Positions 59,176 through 64,000 of a DNA stretch of 64,000 bases are shown here, in pieces. The stretch spans positions 1 through 64,000 of the forward strand of contig NZ_JAKGSD010000043.1 in NCBI RefSeq assembly GCF_021654135.1, read 5' to 3'. This stretch comes from Amycolatopsis tucumanensis. Lineage in GTDB: Bacteria; Actinomycetota; Actinomycetes; Mycobacteriales; Pseudonocardiaceae. The notes under the pieces are model-generated. The model worked only from the letters and a program-made list of their open reading frames with translations. It did no database searches and was not told the origin of the DNA. The number at the start of each line of letters is the position of its first letter. Position 1 is the stretch's first letter. Position numbers and translations under genes: made by a program.

Positions 59176-60494
59176 GCTTGGACGACATCCTCGAAGCGGC
59201 CGCCGACGCCGCCCGGTCCTGGGCGCGCGCCGATCGCGCCGCGGCGTTGCGGAAGGTCGCGGACGGCATCGACGCCGCCGCGGACGAGCTCGTGCCGATC
59301 GCGCAGGAAGAGACCCACATCCCGGAGGCGCGGCTGCGTGGCGAGGTCGTGCGCACCAGCTTCCAGCTCCGATTGCTGGCCGACGAGGTCCAGCCGCGCA
59401 CGGTCGTCGACGAGGCGGACCCCTCGTGGCCGCCCGCGCCGCGGCCGAAGCTGGTGCTGACCCACCGTCCGATCGGGCCGGTGCTGGTGTTCGCGGCGTC
59501 CAACTTCCCGTTCGCGTTCTCGGTCGCGGGCGGGGACACCGCGTCGGCGCTCGCGGCGGGCTGCCCCGTGGTGCTCAAGGCGCACCCCGGTCACCCGCGG
59601 CTGTCCGACGCGACCGGCGAGATCGTGCGGGCCGCGCTGCCGGAGGGCGTGTTCGCGTTGATCCACAGCGAGGAGGACGGCCGGGCCGCGCTGACCGATC
59701 CCCGCGTCCGCGCGGCGGCCTTCACCGGTTCGCCGACCGCTGGGCGGGCGCTGTACGACCTGGCGGTGTCGCGGCCGGATCCGATCCCGTTCTACGGCGA
59801 GCTCGGCAGCGTGAACCCGGTGTTCGTCACCGAGGCGGCGGCGCGGGCGCGTGGCGCGGAGATCGCGGCCGGGTACGTGGACTCGTTCACGATGGGCGCT
59901 GGTCAGCTGTGCACGAAGCCCGGGCTGTTCGTGGTCCCGGCCGGGTCCGGGATCGGTGAGGCGGCGGCCGAGCGGGTGCGCCAGGTGGCTGCCGCGCCGC
60001 TGCTCAACGAGCGCATCGCGAGCGGTTACGCGGCCGTGCTGGGCCGGCTGGTCGGGCACGCCGAGGTGCGCACGCTGGTCGACGGGGGCGAGGCGCCCAC
60101 GCTGCTGGCCACGACAGCGAAGGCGCTGCTGGAGCACGGCGAGGCGCTTCGCACCGAGTGCTTCGGGCCGGCTTCGCTGGTGGTGGAGTACTCGACCGAA
60201 TCCGAAATGCTGGACGTCGTCCGGTCCCTCGACGGGCAGCTCACCGGAACCGTGCAGGCGGAGGACGACGACCCGGTGGCGGCCGAACTGGTCGACGAGC
60301 TGGCCGAGCACGTGGGGCGCGTGGTGTGGAACGGCTGGCCGACCGGGGTGGCCGTGACGCGCGCGATGCACCACGGCGGCCCGTACCCGGCGACCACGGC
60401 GCCGCTGCACACCTCGGTCGGCACAGCGGCCGTGGACCGGTTCCGGCGCCCGGTCGCGTTCCAGAACGTGCCGGACAAGGTGCTGGGCCTATAG
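59172..60494 (+). CDS. Aldehyde dehydrogenase, alpha-ketoglutarate-semialdehyde dehydrogenase type
   Basis: A 440-residue NADP-type ALDH. Signature segments: VFAASNFPFAFSVAGGDTASALAAG, the catalytic Cys247 in GAGQLCTKPG, GELGSVNPV, and the C-terminal WNGWPTGVAV ... MHHGGPYPATT specific to KGSADH/AraE enzymes that act at the end of L-arabinose, D-glucarate and hydroxyproline routes. No dehydratase or kinase is beside it. It overlaps the IclR gene by 6 bp at the 3' end. Confidence 0.9.
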   Translation: MSLDDILEAAADAARSWARADRAAALRKVADGIDAAADELVPIAQEETHIPEARLRGEVVRTSFQLRLLADEVQPRTVVDEADPSWPPAPRPKLVLTHRPIGPVLVFAASNFPFAFSVAGGDTASALAAGCPVVLKAHPGHPRLSDATGEIVRAALPEGVFALIHSEEDGRAALTDPRVRAAAFTGSPTAGRALYDLAVSRPDPIPFYGELGSVNPVFVTEAAARARGAEIAAGYVDSFTMGAGQLCTKPGLFVVPAGSGIGEAAAERVRQVAAAPLLNERIASGYAAVLGRLVGHAEVRTLVDGGEAPTLLATTAKALLEHGEALRTECFGPASLVVEYSTESEMLDVVRSLDGQLTGTVQAEDDDPVAAELVDELAEHVGRVVWNGWPTGVAVTRAMHHGGPYPATTAPLHTSVGTAAVDRFRRPVAFQNVPDKVLGL

Positions 60495-61262
60495 CTCCGG
60501 TGGGCGGCCGCCGAGGCGCTGAGAGAGCTCGGCTGCGCCCTCGCGGACCAGTTTTTCCCAGCGGCGCCAGGATTCCTGGTCGTGGCGCGAGGTCGGGATG
60601 GAGATGCTCATCGCGGCGACCCATTCGCCGCGCGAGTCCACCACCGGGGCGGCCACGCAACCGGCGTCCGGATTGGACTCGCTGCGCTCGTGCGCGACGC
60701 CGGTCACGCGGACCGCGTCCAGCTGGGCGAGCAGCTCCGGGCGGGACGTGATGCTGTGCTCGGTGAGCGCGGTCAGCCGGTGCCCCTTGAGGCGGCGGCT
60801 GACCTCCTCCCTGGACAGCCCGGCGAGCAGGACCTTGCCCACGGCGGTGCAGTTGGCCGGCAACCTGCGGCCGACCGCGGAGATCAGCCGCACCGAGTGG
60901 GTCGAGTCTATTTTGGACACGTAGACGACCTCGAGCCCGTCCAGCACGGCGACGTGCACGGTCTCGTCGCACTGCGCCGCGACCCGCCGGGCCACCGCGT
61001 CCGCCTCGACGCCGAACTCCAGCCGCTGCTGGTAGCGCGCGCCCAGTTCGAGCAGCTTCGGCCCGAGGCGGTACATGGTCTCCTCGCCGGCCTGGCGGTC
61101 CAGGTACTTCCGGGCGACGAGGGTGGTCAGCAGCTCGTGCGTGGTGGAGCGGGGCAGGCCCAGGCGCTCGACGATCTCGGTCGCGGACAGGCGGACGTGT
61201 TCGTCGAGGAACAGTTCCAGGATGTCCGCGGCCCGGAGCACGGCCGGTACGAGACGGGGCAT
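60489..61262 (-). CDS. IclR-family transcriptional regulator
   Basis: A 257-residue IclR protein. The winged helix is at residues 4-65 (AADILELFLDEHVRLSATEIVERLGLPRSTTHELLTTLV); the effector domain has YVSKIDSTHSVRLISAVG and the C-terminal DAGCVAAPVVDSRGEWVAAMSIS. It likely represses the MFS-U32-ALDH locus through the three shared inverted repeats, one of which is in its own promoter. Confidence 0.94.
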   Translation of the reverse strand: MPRLVPAVLRAADILELFLDEHVRLSATEIVERLGLPRSTTHELLTTLVARKYLDRQAGEETMYRLGPKLLELGARYQQRLEFGVEADAVARRVAAQCDETVHVAVLDGLEVVYVSKIDSTHSVRLISAVGRRLPANCTAVGKVLLAGLSREEVSRRLKGHRLTALTEHSITSRPELLAQLDAVRVTGVAHERSESNPDAGCVAAPVVDSRGEWVAAMSISIPTSRHDQESWRRWEKLVREGAAELSQRLGGRPPEL

Positions 61263-61284
61263 GACCGCACGATACCCCGCCTCG

Positions 61285-61298
61285 TCCGAAATACCGGA
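61285..61298. promoter_or_regulatory. IclR-type operator 3 (before iclR)
   Basis: TCCGAAATACCGGA, 23 bp upstream of the iclR ATG 61262 and just beyond the 3' end of the L,D-transpeptidase gene. Confidence 0.5.
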
Positions 61299-61299
61299 C

Positions 61300-61731
61300 T
61301 CAGTTCACGACCTCGACCACGTCACCCGTGCGCAGGGTCTGGTAGAAGGCCTTCGCGTCGGCACGTGAGAGGTGCACGCACCCGTGCGACTGCTCACGCA
61401 GGCTGCCCTCGTGGAACGCCACGCCGGTGGTCGTGAAGAACACCGAGTACGGCATCGGGGCGTCGTAGGCCTTGCTGTAGTGGTCGATGTCGCGGTACTG
61501 GACCTTGAACGTGCCCACCGGCGTCTCGTAGCCGGGTTTGCCCACGGTGACCGGAACGGGCCCGCGGGTCACCTGACCGTTGTTCGTCAGCCAGGCCTGG
61601 TTCGTGTGCAGCTGCAGGCACGCCTTCGCCCGCGGGCTGCACGGTGTTTCCGCTGCGTGCGCGGCGGGAGCGGCGATCCCGATCGAGCCGAGGAGCGCCG
61701 CTCCGGCCGCGATACCGATGATCTTTCGCAT
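61300..61731 (-). CDS. Secreted L,D-transpeptidase (YkuD domain)
   Basis: A 143-residue protein with a signal peptide (IIGIAAGAALLGSIGIAAPAAHA, cleaved near 26) and a minimal YkuD domain: PVGTFKV, FHEG and the catalytic SHGCVHLS with Cys118. It makes 3-3 cross-links in peptidoglycan or attaches proteins. It is short for an actinobacterial LDT and lacks the Ig-like domains of mycobacterial LdtA/B. ATG 61731. Confidence 0.92.
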   Translation of the reverse strand: MRKIIGIAAGAALLGSIGIAAPAAHAAETPCSPRAKACLQLHTNQAWLTNNGQVTRGPVPVTVGKPGYETPVGTFKVQYRDIDHYSKAYDAPMPYSVFFTTTGVAFHEGSLREQSHGCVHLSRADAKAFYQTLRTGDVVEVVN

Positions 61732-62011
61732 ACGGATGGTTACCCGCTGACGAGAAGTTCACTCATCCTGTTGACAGCTGCCGGTGCGGGTGTTGCGATC
61801 GCGGGTTGTTGCGGTGCGTTCAGGCGGCCGGGGTCGCGCAACAGTTCTCCAGCCGCAACACGCCGAGTTCGGAAATGAAGATGGACGTTAGAGGTTTCTT
61901 CGTTCCCAGAGGGTGGGGCGGATATCCACATGCCCGCCCTCGCTGGACCTGCTCAAAGCAGGCAGTACTGCTGGACGAGCTCCAACTCGTCCTGATGAAG
62001 GGCCAGCAGGG

Positions 62012-62128
62012 CTACGAGGAGAACGATTCATCGGATCTCGCCTCTGGTCCTGCTGTTCCACCGCCGCGCAGCCTGCACACCGCGCACATGCACGGCGGAG
62101 GTGCGTTCCCGCGCCGATCTCTCGGCAT
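62012..62128 (-). CDS. Possible Cys-rich 38-residue peptide
   Basis: ATG 62128 is preceded by AAAGGAA with a 6-base spacer. The peptide is basic, with PPPCMCAVCRLRGGG in the middle. It lies just downstream of a strong hairpin (62147-62179). No homologue is recognised and codon bias is not informative at this length, so it is a tentative call. Confidence 0.25.
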   Translation of the reverse strand: MPRDRRGNAPPPCMCAVCRLRGGGTAGPEARSDESFSS

Positions 62129-62146
62129 AGAAAGTTCCTTTCAAGT

Positions 62147-62179
62147 GCCACTGGCAGCCGCTGTGCGGCTGCCAGTGGC
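62147..62179. other. Perfect 14-bp hairpin upstream of the small ORF
   Basis: GCCACTGGCAGCCG (62147-62160), loop CTGTG, CGGCTGCCAGTGGC (62166-62179). No U-tract on either side. Could be a leader structure or terminator. Confidence 0.6.
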
Positions 62180-62239
62180 CCCGCGAGCAACTCACATGCG
62201 TAGCGGCAAGAGAAAAGCCGCGACGCGCGGATAAAACAC

Positions 62240-62272
62240 GACGCGCCTTGGAGTTCGACTCCGAGGCGCGTC
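62240..62272 (-). terminator. Intrinsic terminator after the aldehyde dehydrogenase gene
   Basis: Stem 62240-62254 with 62258-62272 (GACGCGCCTTGGAGT/ACTCCGAGGCGCGTC, one wobble), loop TCG, followed on the minus strand by GTGTTTTAT. Confidence 0.85.
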
Positions 62273-62300
62273 ACGAACAGGTGAAATGTCGGCGAGGCCG

Positions 62301-63785
62301 TCAGCGCTTCCGGCCGTACAAGCCCGTGACGAGCTTGCTCACCAGCTTGTCCGTCTTCTCGGTGCGCGCGAAGGTCGTGAGCTTGATCGGAACCGCGAAG
62401 CGCTGGCGGGCGACCGCCTTCGGGCGGGCGAACTCGCGCAGGCCCTCCGGGCCGTGGATCCGCCCGAAGCCGGAGTCGCCGACCCCGCCGAACGGCAGCG
62501 ACGCGGCCCCGGCGAACGAGAACGGCGCGTTGATCGAGATCATCCCGGCCTTGAGCCGCTGGGCCAGTCGTGTGGCGTTGGCGCGGGAGAACACCGTCGA
62601 GCCGAGCCCGTAGACCGTCGCGTTGGCCTTTTCGACCGCCTCGTCCATGTCGCGCACCTTGGCGATCGTCATGGTCGGGCCGAACGTCTCCTCCCGCACC
62701 GCGGCGGAGTCCTCCGGCACGTCGACCAGGACGGTCGGCTCGACGAACCGGTCGCCGACCGCGTCCGCGCCGCCGGTCAGCGCCCGGCCGCCGCGGGCCA
62801 GCGCGTCGGCGATGTGCCTGCGCACCACGTCCAGCTGCGACGGCATGGTCATCGGCCCGTACTGCTGGCCCGGCTTCACCCCGCGGGTCAGCGCGACGAC
62901 CTTGTCCACGAACTGGTCGTAGACCCGCTCGTGCACGTACACCCGCTCCACGCCGATGCAGGTCTGCCCGGAGTTGGAGAACGCGCCCCACACGGCGGCG
63001 TCGGCGGCCGCGTCCAGGTCGGCGTCCGAGTCGACGATCAGCGGGTCCTTGCCGCCCGCCTCGATGACCACCGGCGTGAGCGTCTCGGCGGCCGCGGCCA
63101 TGATCTTCTTGCCGGTCGCGGTCGAGCCGGTGAACGCGATCTTGTCCACGCCCGCGCCGACGAGCGCCGCGCCGGTCGCGCCGAAGCCGGTGACCAGCTG
63201 CAGCACCGGGTACTCGGGCACCACCTCGGCGAAGGTGTCGACCAGCCACTTCCCGACGCCGGGGGTGTACTCGCTCGGCTTGAACACCACGGCGTTGCCG
63301 GCCGCGAGGGCGTAGGTGATCGAGCCGAGCGGCGTGTAGACCGGGTAGTTCCACGGCCCGATCACGCCGACCACGCCCAGCGGCTGGTACTCGACGGTCG
63401 CGGTGTGGTTGGACAGCAGCAGTCCGGCCGAGCGGCGTTTGCGGCCCAGCACCTTGCGCGCGTTGCGGGCGGCCCAATGGATGTGCTCGATCGCGAGCAC
63501 GGCCTCCAGTTGCGCGTCGCCGGCGGGCTTGCCGGTCTCCTTGCTGACGACGTCGCACAGCTCGGCGAGGCGGTGGGTGATGATCCCGTTCCAGCGGCGC
63601 AGGCGGTCGGCGCGGCCCTCGAACCCGAGGCCGGCCCACCAGCCGGCGGCGGTCCGCGCGGCGGCGACCGCGGCCTGGACGTCCTCCGCGGTGTGCACCG
63701 GGTGGGTCCCGACGACCTCGTCGGTGGCCGGGTTCAGCGAGTCGAACGTGTCCTGGACGGCCGGCTTCGGCTCCACGGCGGTCAT
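62301..63785 (-). CDS. Aldehyde dehydrogenase, succinate-semialdehyde dehydrogenase-like
   Basis: A 494-residue NAD(P)-dependent ALDH. GPWNYPVYTPLG, FTGSTATGKKIM, the catalytic Glu242 in VIEAGGKDP and Cys276 in NSGQTCIGVERV are intact; C-terminal INAPFSFAGAASLPFGGVGDSGFGR. It resembles GabD2/AldC-type enzymes of mycobacteria. A palindrome TACTGTTCAGTA 15 bp before its ATG 63785 suggests TetR-family control. A convincing terminator follows. Confidence 0.9.
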   Translation of the reverse strand: MTAVEPKPAVQDTFDSLNPATDEVVGTHPVHTAEDVQAAVAAARTAAGWWAGLGFEGRADRLRRWNGIITHRLAELCDVVSKETGKPAGDAQLEAVLAIEHIHWAARNARKVLGRKRRSAGLLLSNHTATVEYQPLGVVGVIGPWNYPVYTPLGSITYALAAGNAVVFKPSEYTPGVGKWLVDTFAEVVPEYPVLQLVTGFGATGAALVGAGVDKIAFTGSTATGKKIMAAAAETLTPVVIEAGGKDPLIVDSDADLDAAADAAVWGAFSNSGQTCIGVERVYVHERVYDQFVDKVVALTRGVKPGQQYGPMTMPSQLDVVRRHIADALARGGRALTGGADAVGDRFVEPTVLVDVPEDSAAVREETFGPTMTIAKVRDMDEAVEKANATVYGLGSTVFSRANATRLAQRLKAGMISINAPFSFAGAASLPFGGVGDSGFGRIHGPEGLREFARPKAVARQRFAVPIKLTTFARTEKTDKLVSKLVTGLYGRKR

Positions 63786-63795
63786 CGTTGGCCTC

Positions 63796-64000
63796 CTAAC
63801 TACTGTTCAGTAACGCCAGCATGGCACATGCGGTGGCCGAGCTCACTACCCCGAGCGTGGGCGCCAGCGACAACGGCAGCACGCCGACGCTCAGCGACCC
63901 GAGCCCGAACCCGGTCGCCTGCACGACGAACGCGGCCGAGAACCCCTCCGCGCGACGGCCTTCCGGCAGCAACCGCTGAAGCCGCACGGACGCGACGGTC
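63796..64000 (-). CDS. MFS transporter, C-terminal end only
   Basis: The minus-strand frame is open to the window edge. The visible 68 residues contain two hydrophobic helices (FVVQATGFGLGSLSVGVLPLSLAP and a last one VVSSATACAMLALL), with the polar loop RLQRLLPEGRRAEGFSAAF before them, typical of the end of a major-facilitator protein. Stop TAG at 63796-63798, 10 bp before the aldehyde dehydrogenase start, so the two are probably co-transcribed. Confidence 0.65.
   Translation of the reverse strand, partial: TVASVRLQRLLPEGRRAEGFSAAFVVQATGFGLGSLSVGVLPLSLAPTLGVVSSATACAMLALLNSS
63801..63812. promoter_or_regulatory. Palindrome before the aldehyde dehydrogenase gene
   Basis: TACTGTTCAGTA (arms TACTG/CAGTA) 15 bp upstream of ATG 63785, just beyond the stop of the MFS gene. 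It shares the TACTG half-site with the site at 2201 before fadE. Confidence 0.45.

Larger units (their letters stand above)
61732..62239. other. Gene-poor stretch with small ORFs and a hairpin
   Basis: About 510 bp between the L,D-transpeptidase and the aldehyde dehydrogenase carry no recognisable gene. Visible on the minus strand: a 14-bp perfect hairpin at 62147-62179 (GCCACTGGCAGCCG/CGGCTGCCAGTGGC), then AAAGGAA at about 62135-62141 six bases before an ATG at 62128, then two short frames: 62012-62128 (38 aa) and 61888-62031 (47 aa) that overlap. On the plus strand a frame at 61806-62234 (142 aa) also exists. Which, if any, is translated cannot be decided from sequence. Confidence 0.5.

Noticed and set aside
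61888..63639. 583-codon minus-strand frame overlapping the aldehyde dehydrogenase
   Set aside because: It is an out-of-frame shadow of the aldehyde dehydrogenase for most of its length.

Overview
The window is 64 kb of very GC-rich, densely packed actinobacterial chromosome. A mycothiol acetyltransferase (mshD), the actinomycete nitrogen regulator glnR, a lipomannan-elongation (LmeA-like) protein, DUF397/XRE pairs, a DUF574 methyltransferase, an RsiG-type anti-sigma factor and an Mycobacterium-like gene order point to a filamentous member of the Pseudonocardiales, most likely Amycolatopsis or a close relative (inference from gene content, not from a search). No rRNA, tRNA, insertion sequence, prophage or CRISPR array was seen.

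Layout. 1-10 kb: a YCII protein (cut by the window edge), a FadE5-type acyl-CoA dehydrogenase, an orphan LuxR regulator, the DNA glycosylase mug divergent from a VOC protein, two methyltransferases, VanZ, a secreted 5'-nucleotidase, a flavin-reductase-fold protein and a diguanylate cyclase. 10-14 kb: a 1008-residue LytR-CpsA-Psr protein with a repetitive cytosolic N-terminus, then phoU. 14-17 kb: a small alarmone synthetase, an EamA exporter and a quinone oxidoreductase. 17-21 kb: the pstSCAB phosphate importer. 21-29 kb: mshD-glnR, divergent lmeA-thiX, a 0.95-kb tandem array that copies the thiX 3' end about 15 times, a cysteine-containing leader peptide, DUF4395-cysA-sseC, nitrobindin and pxpBC. 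29-41 kb: pabC, ygfZ, rsiG-like, DUF3073, 3-hydroxybutyryl-CoA dehydrogenase, a Gfo/Idh/MocA oxidoreductase, a WYL regulator with DinB and VOC proteins, arfB, purM and purF. 41-49 kb: DUF397/XRE genes, a DUF574 methyltransferase, an SCP2-like protein, a type-VII-associated protein, two tandem GH25 lysozymes, a membrane protein and an XRE-cupin/GNAT pair. 49-56 kb: purL, a heterodimeric ABC exporter, purQ and purS. 56-61 kb: a catabolic locus (MFS, U32-like barrel, aldehyde dehydrogenase, IclR). 61-64 kb: an L,D-transpeptidase, a region of small ORFs and hairpins, a second aldehyde dehydrogenase and the end of an MFS gene.

How it works together. Phosphate: 11-bp GTTCAC-type repeats lie before pstS and phoU, and a TCACACT-N4-TCACACT repeat lies between glnR and lmeA, suggesting that PhoP couples phosphate and nitrogen control here. 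Sulfur: a leaderless Cys-containing leader peptide precedes DUF4395-cysA-sseC and is a candidate cysteine-responsive attenuator. Purine: purF-purM and purSQ/purL sit on one strand but are interrupted by other genes. The 58-61 kb locus carries three copies of one inverted repeat (TCCGA-N4-TCGGA-like), one before each transcription unit, which makes a self-contained IclR regulon.

Most worth a second look: the thiX-derived tandem array (24300-25243), the leader peptide (25326-25409), the three-operator IclR regulon, the PHO-box set, the asymmetric ABC pair at 52-55 kb, and an RsiG homologue with c-di-GMP signature motifs.
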